From assembly GCA_900290305.1 (NCBI GenBank), contig OMOG01000276.1, positions 1 to 33,762 of the forward strand: 33,762 nucleotides of DNA. The letters run 5' to 3'. Of the stretch, positions 17,754 through 24,678 are shown one piece after another. The notes under the pieces were generated by a model. The model was not told where the DNA came from. It was given only the letters and a program-made list of their open reading frames with translations, and did not search any database. Made by a program: the position numbers and the translations under genes. This DNA is from Candidatus Sulfopaludibacter sp. SbA4. Lineage in GTDB: Bacteria; Acidobacteriota; Terriglobia; Bryobacterales; Bryobacteraceae. Each line of letters starts with the position of its first letter. The first letter of the stretch is position 1.

Positions 17754-18164
17754 ATGCTACGGGTCACGGCGGACACGAATATCCTGGTATCCGGCCTGGT
17801 TTACCACCGCGGAAAGGCCAATGACCTTTTGCGCATGGCGCTCGACGGCACTATAAATCTGACCGTATCGCAGCATATCCTTGATGAAATGGCCGACGTG
17901 CTCGCCCGCAAATTTTATGCGACTCCCGAAGAAATCGCAGAGGCGACGCTGATCGTTCGCGATGCCGCACGGGTCGTCACGCCCGCCGTGCAGTTGGACG
18001 TCATCAGGGAAGATCCGGCGGACAACCGAATTCTGGAGTGCGCTGTGACGGCTGGATCGGATTACATCGTGGCCGGCGACAAAGACCTGCTCCGGCTCGG
18101 CACTTACGACAGCATTAAGATCCTGACGGTTTCCGACTTCCTGAATGTGGGGCGGGAGCGGTAG
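17754..18164 (+). CDS. PIN-domain toxin (COG1569-type)
   Basis: This 136-residue PIN-domain ribonuclease is expected to cleave RNA when freed from its antitoxin. The acidic metal-binding residues are in place: D7 in TADTNILVSGL, E45 in HILDEMADVL, D90 in EDPADNRILECA, and D109/D111 in VAGDKDLLRLG. These match the putative-toxin PIN family that reads DTNVLVSGL...DNKVLEAAL...SGDKDLL. The start immediately follows the antitoxin stop (TAGATG), so expression is coupled. With all active-site residues present the toxin is likely functional. Confidence 0.88.
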   Translation: MLRVTADTNILVSGLVYHRGKANDLLRMALDGTINLTVSQHILDEMADVLARKFYATPEEIAEATLIVRDAARVVTPAVQLDVIREDPADNRILECAVTAGSDYIVAGDKDLLRLGTYDSIKILTVSDFLNVGRER

Positions 18165-18556
18165 CCTAAATGCCAAATTCGTGGAGCCGATGGGGAATCC
18201 TGCCTGCAGCCCGCTATTGGGCTGTCCCGGCCGAATACGAATCTTCGCACGCGGGACGCGCCGGCTAAAATCCCGGCCGACGACAGGCCACAAAAGCACG
18301 CTGCTAGGGGACCGAGCCAAGACGTGAAGGAACGAGCCGCGTTTCGCTAAATATTCGCCATTTTCGGATTTTTGCTAACTGGCTGGGGTTCAGCGGCTTA
18401 CGGCGATGTTCCTTAGAAAACGATGGCCTGTCCCACCTCGGGCTCGACAAAATGGCCAAACTCCAGGCGCCGGCTAAAAGCCATGGCTAAAAGTCGGCGG
18501 CAGCCATGATTGGCTGCCCCACTTTTGTAACACAGTAGTACTAATGTAGTGCCGCG
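18165..18556. other. Convergent intergenic region with palindromic repeats
   Basis: This 392-bp stretch lies between the PIN toxin and the 3' end of the kinase gene. No credible reading frame was found. It contains the hairpin CAGCCC-GCTATT-GGGCTG (18207-18224), several GGCTAAAA/GCCGGC words and the GTGGGGCAG palindrome annotated separately. None has a T-run, so a factor-independent terminator is not claimed. Confidence 0.5.
18500..18522 (-). repeat. GTGGGGCAG...CTGC palindromic repeat, solitary copy
   Basis: Read on the minus strand it is GTGGGGCAGCC-AATCAT-GGCTGC, a stem-loop. The same GTGGGGCAG-stem-CTGC design occurs twice, in opposite orientations, inside the mobile element at 21364-21548 (21406-21428 and 21485-21506). 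It is an intergenic repeat family of this genome. Confidence 0.6.
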
Positions 18557-21301
18557 TCAGGGCTTCTCCTCCAGCCAAATGTCGCCCGTAAGCTCCCCGA
18601 AAGCGATGAACATGCGGCCGGGCGCCACCGAAAGGCCGTTCATGCCGGTAGTGCCGTTGATCCGCTTCAGCGACCAGCGCGCCGTGTGGAAATGCTGGAC
18701 CGCAAAGGACTCACCGGCCGGCTTCCGCGTCACCGGATCGAGCTTGACGGCGCGGATGCAGCGGAAGCCATCGCGCTCCGACAGGAAGTACAGAAGGTTG
18801 CCCGAGGGCGACCACGCCGGGGTCATTTCCATGGAATTCCCGTCGGTTACCGGAATCCAATCGGACTGCGGCACGGGAAGGCTGCCGTCGATCCGCGCAA
18901 TCCAGATGCGCGATGTGCTGGCCCGATTGCCCACCGAGTGAAACGCGATCCACTTTTGGTCCGGGGAGAACTGCCCTCCGGTGAGCACGACGCCCGGCGG
19001 CTGGGGAGCCAGGATCACGCTCTTTCGCTGGGCCACGTCGTATATGGTCAGGTTCTCCTGCACGAAGGGCTCGTAACTGATGCGCTTCCCATCGAAAGAG
19101 ATGCCCATGGTGGTTCCGCAGCCTTGGCACAGCTTCTCCACCGATCCGCCGGCACTCGGCACGGAGAAGATGTGGCCCCCGCGCTCGACATACACGATCG
19201 TCGTGCCGTCGCCCGATATCTTGGGGTTGTACAATCTCTCAGCGCTGTTTACCAGCGTCAATACCTTCCCAGTTGCCAGGTCCTGGGTGCGAAGGGTCCA
19301 TCGGCCCAACTGCCGGCTGAGAAACACCAGCCTGGAGCCATCGGCGGAGACCGAAGGCGCCAGCGCGTAGGGTTCGTCGGCCGTGACTCTCCTGCGCTCG
19401 CCGGAAACCACGCCTCGTTCCGCGTCGACGGGGGTGGCCCACACATCGGGCTTCCAGGAGAGATCGGCGAAGGCCAGGCGTCCGCGTTCGCTCGCCCCGG
19501 CTGCGGAAGCCTGCGCTTGCACGCCGGGTCCGTGTGTCACCGAAACCGCACGCCCGGTCACGGAACCGCCAGGGCCAATGACGATCTGCCAGAGATTCCC
19601 GGCGTCTCCCTCTCCGTCCGCGCTTTCCGACGAGGCGGCAAACACGACCCCGCCGGAGCCATCGGCGCGCCACTCCAGGGGAGGAATGGACTCCTCCCAA
19701 GCCGCCCGCCTCAGGCCTTGCGACTCGATCTGCGGCAAGGCGCCGGTCTTGTGGGCCGAACCCTTCTCGAACGGGATGATCCACCAGTCCCGGTCCGCCC
19801 GGGCGCTGTGCTGTGCCAGCACCAGCAACCGATCGCCTTTGGGAGACCATACCGGATACAACGCGGCGGCCATTTCCGCCGCTATCTGGCGGGGCTGTCC
19901 CCCTCCGGCATCGACTACGAAGACGCTCGCGGAGCCAGGGTAAAAACCCCCGCTTTCGCGGCCCTCCCAGTACGCGATCCAGCGGCCATCGGGAGAGAAG
20001 CGGGGATTCCTTCCGCGCGGCGCCAGCAGAACGGGATCGCTGCCCAACGTGGGGACCACGTAAATGCCACCCTGTCCGGAGGGGCCTGCACGCTCGGACC
20101 GGAAAGCGATGCGAGTGCCGTCCGGAGAGATGGTCGGATCGCTGTCGTCGGCAGGATCGCGGGTCAGGCGGATGGGATCGCGGCCGCCGATCTGCTGCAC
20201 CCAGATATCGAGGTTGCCCTCTTCGCTGCGGTCGGAGGCGAAGGCCAGGAGATTGCCATCGCGGGACAGGGCCGGAAACGCACTCAGGCCGGGAGTACTG
20301 GTGACCCGGCGGAGGACGCTCGCGCCCGCGGTGTCGGCGCGCTGGTGCAGGAAGAGGTAGAGAGCCGCAGCAGTGAGGAGCCAACCCCCCACCGCGGCGA
20401 GGGCCAGTGCCGGCGCCAGGCGTGCGAGGCGGCCGCGCGGCGGTAAAGGCGAATCGGCCGGCGACGCCAGATCCTCGAGCGCGGATTCCAGCAGGAGTTT
20501 CACGTCGCCCACGCTTTGCCACCGGTCAAACGGCTTTTTTCGCAGGCAGATGTCGATGATGCGGCCCACCGGCTTGGGCAGGCCCGGCACCAGTTCCAGG
20601 GCAGGACGAGGGTTGGCGCCGACGATTGCAGCGAGGGTGGTGAGGGCGTCCTCTCCGTGAAACGCCGCCTTGCCGGTGAGCATTTCGTACAGCAGGCAGC
20701 CGAACGCGAAGATGTCCGAGCGGGGGTCCACTTCCTTGCCTCGGGCCTGCTCGGGAGACATGTAGGCGATGGTGCCCACGGCGTGGCCCGCCTTGGTCAA
20801 GGTTTGAGTCGGATGCGACTCCGCATCCCGATGGGAAGCACCGGCTACTTTGGCGATGCCGAAATCCAGCACCTTGACCAGGCCGCGGCCGGTAATCATG
20901 ACGTTGGATGGCTTCAGGTCGCGGTGGACGATCCCTTTGTCGTGCGCGTACTCGAGAGCCTCGGCGATCTGCCGCGCGACCGGCAGGGCTTCCTCAATCG
21001 GAATCGGTCCCCGCGCGATGCGGCCGGCGAGGGTTTCGCCTTCCACGAGTTCCAGAACGAGGGCGCGATCTTCGACTCCATAGATGGCGGCGATGTTGGG
21101 ATGGTTGACAGAAGCCAGGACCTGGGCTTCGCGGGTGAAGCGGGCCATCCGGTCGGGGTCGGAGGCGAAGGCTTCGGGGAGGATCTTGATGGCGACTTCG
21201 CGGTTGAGCTTGGTGTCCGTGGCGCGGTAGACGGCGCCCATCCCGCCTTCGCCGAGTTTCGCCGTGATGCGATAGTGTCCGATGAAAGGCGGTGGGGTCA
21301 T
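18557..21301 (-). CDS. Transmembrane Ser/Thr protein kinase with C-terminal PD40/TolB-like propeller
   Basis: This 914-residue Hanks-type kinase senses and phosphorylates proteins at the inner membrane. The kinase domain (about 10-290) has the Gly loop GEGGMG (17-22), K39 in VAIK, HRDLKPSN with D128, DFG at 146-148 and the motif GTIAYMSPEQARGKEVDPRS. A membrane span follows at about 310-330 (LALAAVGGWLLTAAALYLFL). The extracytoplasmic part is built of repeats such as FPALSRDGNLLAFASDR and PTISPDGTRIAFRSER, typical of WD40-like PD40 propellers. This fusion is expanded in Acidobacteriota. The longest frame starts at 21496, but its first 65 residues come from a mobile element and flanking DNA. 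The ATG at 21301 begins MTPPPFIGHYRITAKLGEGG, the correct domain start. The Shine-Dalgarno is weak. The ligand is unknown. Confidence 0.95.
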   Translation of the reverse strand: MTPPPFIGHYRITAKLGEGGMGAVYRATDTKLNREVAIKILPEAFASDPDRMARFTREAQVLASVNHPNIAAIYGVEDRALVLELVEGETLAGRIARGPIPIEEALPVARQIAEALEYAHDKGIVHRDLKPSNVMITGRGLVKVLDFGIAKVAGASHRDAESHPTQTLTKAGHAVGTIAYMSPEQARGKEVDPRSDIFAFGCLLYEMLTGKAAFHGEDALTTLAAIVGANPRPALELVPGLPKPVGRIIDICLRKKPFDRWQSVGDVKLLLESALEDLASPADSPLPPRGRLARLAPALALAAVGGWLLTAAALYLFLHQRADTAGASVLRRVTSTPGLSAFPALSRDGNLLAFASDRSEEGNLDIWVQQIGGRDPIRLTRDPADDSDPTISPDGTRIAFRSERAGPSGQGGIYVVPTLGSDPVLLAPRGRNPRFSPDGRWIAYWEGRESGGFYPGSASVFVVDAGGGQPRQIAAEMAAALYPVWSPKGDRLLVLAQHSARADRDWWIIPFEKGSAHKTGALPQIESQGLRRAAWEESIPPLEWRADGSGGVVFAASSESADGEGDAGNLWQIVIGPGGSVTGRAVSVTHGPGVQAQASAAGASERGRLAFADLSWKPDVWATPVDAERGVVSGERRRVTADEPYALAPSVSADGSRLVFLSRQLGRWTLRTQDLATGKVLTLVNSAERLYNPKISGDGTTIVYVERGGHIFSVPSAGGSVEKLCQGCGTTMGISFDGKRISYEPFVQENLTIYDVAQRKSVILAPQPPGVVLTGGQFSPDQKWIAFHSVGNRASTSRIWIARIDGSLPVPQSDWIPVTDGNSMEMTPAWSPSGNLLYFLSERDGFRCIRAVKLDPVTRKPAGESFAVQHFHTARWSLKRINGTTGMNGLSVAPGRMFIAFGELTGDIWLEEKP

Positions 21302-21363
21302 TGTGCCGGGTAATTGGCATCGTACCACCTTGGCGCGCGGTTTACCGGATACGCCCGGAGACC

Positions 21364-21548
21364 GGGTGCTTAACCAGAGTGGGGAAGTTAGTTGGATTTG
21401 GCTTCGTGGGGCAGGTTGGGTAACCTGCGGGCCGACTGGCAGTCGGCCCGCGCGGCGGTTGGCGGGGAACCCTCTGGGTCGCGCGCAGCTTGCCAAGCTG
21501 CCCCACAGGCGACGCGTCGTCGGATTCCCCCAGATCGGTTAAGCACCC
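21364..21548. mobile_element. MITE-like element B with 9-bp target duplication
   Basis: A 185-bp element has terminal inverted repeats GGGTGCTTAACC (left, from 21364) and GGTTAAGCACCC (right, to 21548). The repeats extend imperfectly (AGAGTGGGGAA against GATCTGGGGGAA). It is flanked by a perfect 9-bp direct repeat CCGGAGACC at 21355-21363 and 21549-21557. The interior is made of stem-loops: GCAGGTT-GGGT-AACCTGC, GGGCCGACT-GGC-AGTCGGCCC and GCAGCTT-GCC-AAGCTGC. The first and last carry a GTGGGGCAG word in opposite orientation. There is no coding capacity, so it must move with a transposase encoded elsewhere. A second copy is at 24201-24398. Confidence 0.88.
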
Positions 21549-21755
21549 CCGGAGACCCAGTGGCCCACCCTGCGGTGAATGGGCTCTATTCTCTTGGGAT
21601 TGCGCCGGAAACGAGCGCCACGAAGTCCGGAACGGTCGCGCCCAGGGTATCCGGAAGTTGACGCAAGCCGCGGCCGCGGTCGGCTGCCTGTTGCTCCAGT
21701 TTCGTCATTACCACGGCTGGTTCCTGGCGGAACAGCGCCTACGCCGCCGCCATTC

Positions 21756-21790
21756 TGACTCCTGACTCCTGACTCCTGACTTCTGACTCC
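21756..21790 (+). repeat. Heptamer tandem repeat TGACTCC x5
   Basis: Five 7-bp units are read in a row: TGACTCC three times, TGACTTC once, TGACTCC once. On the other strand the unit is GGAGTCA. A related heptamer array lies at 29473-29500. No coding frame spans it. Slippage would make its length variable between strains. Confidence 0.85.
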
Positions 21791-21881
21791 CATCCGCATC
21801 GGATCAAGGGCGGAGCCCTTGCCTAGTTTAGCCAGGCATAGAGCGAACAGGTAAGATTGAGGCGCCTGTTCCGAGGGTGCA

Positions 21882-22733
21882 TCATTTGGATGAACCTGAG
21901 ATGACCGTTACGACGATATTGACGCTTGTCGACAACGCTCCATCATTGGCGGTTGCGCGCAGGGTGTAGGTTCCGGCTTCCGCGAACCTGGCGGTCGTCG
22001 AAGCCTTACCTTCAACGACGGGAATTGGACCAACTGGGTCAAAGATCACTTGAGCCGGTCCGCGATATTCGAACCAGGTGACCGTGAGTCCGCGCGGACC
22101 AGAAGCTGTGGTGCGGTTGCTCTGAGCCGTGGGAAATGCCTCTGGACGTGCCTGGGGAGCGATCCGGGGTTTCGGCAGGCCATCATCGACGACTTGGGCA
22201 GTTAAAGAAACGGGCCGTCCGGCCGTTGCCGCCGGTATGGAATCGATCGTGATCACGGGCGGCTTGTTCGGGTCGTCCTCGCCCGGATTGAGACTGCCGC
22301 CAGTCATAATGATGCGCTCGCTAAGCTCTTCCTCGGGCGTCAGCGTCGCATAGGCTTTTTCGCTGCGGCCGTGCGCCGTCAGAGTCCAAACCAGCTCCTT
22401 GTTCCCCCAATCGGCGGGAACTTGAACGCGAAATACCCAGGACTGGCGCCGGGGCAGGAAATACGTGGGCTGGCCACGATCGGCGGGACCGGGTTCAAGC
22501 TTGTTGTCGGCGCCGGTGGGAATGACCAACTCTTCTTTCCAATTGCGGTTGAAATAGCCAAAGACAAACGTGAAGGTTCCGTCGGAGTTCCTGAGCCACC
22601 CTTCGTAAACGGGCACGACGTCCTGGCCGGTGTTGAATTTGGTTTGCGAAATATAGGTCGGAGCCGGGGGTTGCGCCCTGACAGCAAAGCTGCCCGCCAA
22701 CGCGCACAACGCCAAAAACAGAGGCGGTCTCAT
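21882..22733 (-). CDS. Secreted Ig-like/PKD-type protein coupled to the heme/copper protein
   Basis: This 283-residue protein starts with the signal peptide MRPPLFLALCALAGSFAVRA and cleavage before QPP. The N-terminal part (TFTFVFGYFNRNWKEELVIP, QSWVFRVQVPADWGNKELVW) is beta-rich and of unknown family. The C-terminal part reads as one immunoglobulin/PKD-like domain (ITIDSIPAATAGRPVSLTAQ ... FAEAGTYTLRATANDGALST). The ATG at 22733 overlaps the stop of the upstream gene as ATGA, so the two are translationally coupled and probably work together in the periplasm. The longer frame upstream lies wholly inside the other gene and is not real. No catalytic residues were recognised. Confidence 0.82.
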   Translation of the reverse strand: MRPPLFLALCALAGSFAVRAQPPAPTYISQTKFNTGQDVVPVYEGWLRNSDGTFTFVFGYFNRNWKEELVIPTGADNKLEPGPADRGQPTYFLPRRQSWVFRVQVPADWGNKELVWTLTAHGRSEKAYATLTPEEELSERIIMTGGSLNPGEDDPNKPPVITIDSIPAATAGRPVSLTAQVVDDGLPKPRIAPQARPEAFPTAQSNRTTASGPRGLTVTWFEYRGPAQVIFDPVGPIPVVEGKASTTARFAEAGTYTLRATANDGALSTSVNIVVTVISGSSK

Positions 22734-24016
22734 CGCGACCCGGTCTTCGCGGTCCTGGCCAGAACCCGCTGCTGGAAATCGGCCTCGTCGAGATAATACA
22801 GGCTGACCCATGCGAAACTCATTTCGTCGATCGTGCGCTGGCCGTAGCCGGCCCAGTTCTTCGGATTGGGGTTGAACTTGTTGTGGTCCGTGTTGTCGTG
22901 CCAGGTGGTAACGTGGATGACGGTGCCGGCCGGCAGCAGCGGAGCCACGTCGTCGGCGTAGGGGTAAGTGATGCTCCACCCGAACTGGTAATCGCTCACA
23001 CAACTGAGAGTTTCCGTTTCGGCAGGACCGGGACGAGCCGAATCCGGCCGTACGTCCGGGTAGATCGCCTCCATGCACTGCGCCTTACCACGCGTGTGAA
23101 AGTGAGGCTGGAAGGCCGAGATCAGGGCCGGCTTCTGCAGCCGGAAATAGCCGTCGCTGCGGACCACCTGGCCGGCCGGGATGTCGAGGTCGTAGACCTC
23201 TCCCATGTGCTGCGTGAAAGTTACGTACTTGGGCACAACGCTTTTGGGAAAGAACTTGAAGGCGACGGAGACTTGAACCGGCGTCTCCTCGCCGTCGGGA
23301 TGGAGATGCAGATTGAAATGGATCCGGGAGCCGGCGCGAATCAGGCGGCCGGCATTCTCAGGGAAAAGGTCGGCGTTCTTGCCCACGGCATATTCATTCA
23401 GGAAAAGCCCGGCTGGGTCGTCGGGGTCCTCGATCAAATTGGTCGTTGCGTGATGCACCACTTTGAAACCGGAATCCGGCTTGGTTTCCACCGCCGAGAT
23501 ATAGCGATCTTCCGTGAATCCCGGATCGACATCAATGTCGTAGAATTCGTCGCCGCCCTTGGCCTTCAGCCTGTACGGCTTAGGCATTGAGATGATGAGA
23601 TCCGGCTGGCCGATGTGCCACTTGTCGAGATCGCTGAACCGGCGCGCTGGGGGCAAGTCGCCGGGGTTGCCTTCGGGCGCGCCCTGGTCCACCCAGGCCG
23701 CGATCGTGGCGATCTCCTGGTCGGTGAGAGACGGGTCGTCTTTGAATTTAGTTATGCCGACGTTGCGATCGATATGCCAAGGCGGCATCTGGCGCCGGAC
23801 GACCTTTTCTTTGATCGACCGCGCCCAGGGCCGTGCTTCTTTGTATGTCAGCAACGACATCGGTGCAATCGATCCCGGCCGGTGGCAGTTCTGGCACGAC
23901 CGCTCCAGGATCGGCACGACGTCTTTGCTGAACGTGACTGGCCCTCCCAAATCCGCACCGTATGCTGTGACGGCCATGGGAACAATCAAGAGCTTAATCC
24001 GAACGAAATGGGTCAT
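22730..24016 (-). CDS. Periplasmic monoheme cytochrome c fused to copper monooxygenase-like domain
   Basis: This 428-residue exported protein has the signal HFVRIKLLIVPMAVTAYGA. A single heme c motif C41-Q-N-C44-H45 sits in VTFSKDVVPILERSCQNCHR, typical of cytochrome domains that open DUF1592-like and related acidobacterial proteins. The M in APMSLLTY may be the axial ligand. The C-terminal half has histidine clusters arranged like type II copper ascorbate-dependent monooxygenases of the PHM/DBM type: VVHHATTNL, HFNLHLHPDG and FQPHFHTRGK. ATG at 24016 has GGGAGGAAGG upstream, so the 27-residue longer frame was rejected. It is the first gene of a two-gene operon. A role in periplasmic oxidation with an internal electron donor is inferred, with an unknown substrate. 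Confidence 0.82.
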   Translation of the reverse strand: MTHFVRIKLLIVPMAVTAYGADLGGPVTFSKDVVPILERSCQNCHRPGSIAPMSLLTYKEARPWARSIKEKVVRRQMPPWHIDRNVGITKFKDDPSLTDQEIATIAAWVDQGAPEGNPGDLPPARRFSDLDKWHIGQPDLIISMPKPYRLKAKGGDEFYDIDVDPGFTEDRYISAVETKPDSGFKVVHHATTNLIEDPDDPAGLFLNEYAVGKNADLFPENAGRLIRAGSRIHFNLHLHPDGEETPVQVSVAFKFFPKSVVPKYVTFTQHMGEVYDLDIPAGQVVRSDGYFRLQKPALISAFQPHFHTRGKAQCMEAIYPDVRPDSARPGPAETETLSCVSDYQFGWSITYPYADDVAPLLPAGTVIHVTTWHDNTDHNKFNPNPKNWAGYGQRTIDEMSFAWVSLYYLDEADFQQRVLARTAKTGSR

Positions 24017-24155
24017 GCTGGCCTTCCTCCCGATCCGAGCGCATTCTGCACATCGATTCGACCGCAAACGTACGACAAGAGCAACCGGGGCCGGCATTCA
24101 CGAGCTGTTTGGCGGCTTTCTTGACGTGCCTTTCAATACCGCTGCTTTGGATTCT

Positions 24156-24161
24156 ATTATA
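24156..24161 (-). promoter_or_regulatory. Candidate -10 box for the heme/copper operon
   Basis: Minus-strand TATAAT, about 140 bases upstream of the ATG at 24016. No good -35 box is found 16-18 bases away (CCTGGG at 24179-24184). The mobile element's target duplication begins only 31 bp further upstream. It is a single-box match, so modest support. Confidence 0.35.
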
Positions 24162-24200
24162 GGCGCGCTTGCAAGCCTCCCAGGCTGGTGGTGCGGTAAG

Positions 24201-24398
24201 GGGTGCTTAACCGTTTTGGGGATTCGGCGGTTTAGGCCAGCAAACCGCTCCCTTGCTCGCCAAGGGCGAGTGACGGTCGCGGCTCTGTCTCAGCTATCGC
24301 GCGTTTGCAGTGAGTTACAGAGCCGCGACCGTCACTCGCCCTTGGCGAGCAAGGGAGCGGTCCGACGGGAGCCAATTTCCCACATCGGTTAAGCACCC
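24201..24398. mobile_element. MITE-like element A with 9-bp target duplication and large inverted repeat
   Basis: A 198-bp element has terminal inverted repeats GGGTGCTTAACCG (24201-24213) and CGGTTAAGCACCC (24386-24398). It is flanked by the perfect 9-bp direct repeat TGCGGTAAG at 24192-24200 and 24399-24407. Inside are two perfectly complementary 45-base arms, 24244-24288 and 24317-24361, around a 28-base loop. The arms include the dispersed word AGAGCCGCGACCGT and a nested palindrome CTCGCCAAGGGCGAG. There is no coding capacity. It lies between two divergent genes. It shares termini with the element at 21364-21548 but has a different interior. Confidence 0.9.
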
Positions 24399-24444
24399 TG
24401 CGGTAAGCCGTACCGGCAGTCGGACGGTCGTGGATAATACGCAG

Positions 24445-24503
24445 GTCCGGATGCAGAGTCCGGATGCAGAGGGTCAATCTTGCAGGGACATCTTGCAGGG
24501 AAC
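24445..24503 (+). repeat. Two short 13-bp tandem duplications
   Basis: GTCCGGATGCAGA is read twice in tandem at 24445-24470. Shortly after, TCTTGCAGGGACA is followed by TCTTGCAGGGAAC at 24478-24503. Both lie just right of mobile element A in the PQQ gene's upstream region. Neither forms a strong hairpin. The remaining gap to 24665 shows no gene. Confidence 0.7.
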
Positions 24504-24665
24504 GGGATTAGCGCCCGTAGCCGGAGAGGAGCGAGGCTGCGGAAGGCCAATCCACCGTGTGACGGCCAAAGACAGGATCGCGGCTGTGGATGTGCGGGCC
24601 GCCTGTTCCAGAGCCTGCCGGTTGAGGCCGGACCACGGCGCGGTGTGCGCGTCGTCCTCTTAGGA

Positions 24666-24671
24666 TATAAT
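24666..24671 (+). promoter_or_regulatory. Consensus -10 box directly before the PQQ dehydrogenase
   Basis: TATAAT matches the -10 consensus and ends seven bases before the GTG start at 24679. Transcription would begin at or next to that GTG, so the mRNA may be leaderless. There is no Shine-Dalgarno in the short stretch to the alternative ATG at 24688. No clear -35 box is present. Confidence 0.5.
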
Positions 24672-24678
24672 TCTGCCG

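Larger units (their letters stand above)
21302..21881. other. Intergenic region upstream of the kinase
   Basis: This 580-bp gap between two minus-strand genes holds a MITE-like element and its 9-bp duplications, then a heptamer array; both are annotated separately. No credible gene is present. The kinase promoter should lie in the 54 bp between its start and the element, or inside the element, since the insertion ends 62 bp from the ATG. Confidence 0.5.

Noticed and set aside
21302-21496. N-terminal 65-residue extension of the kinase frame
   Set aside because: It reads through mobile element B and its flank. The kinase domain starts normally at the ATG at 21301.
21756-21790. CRISPR array
   Set aside because: Units are seven bases in direct tandem without spacers.
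21364-24398. The two MITEs as ends of a composite transposon carrying the heme/copper operon
   Set aside because: Each element has its own intact and different 9-bp duplication, so they inserted independently.
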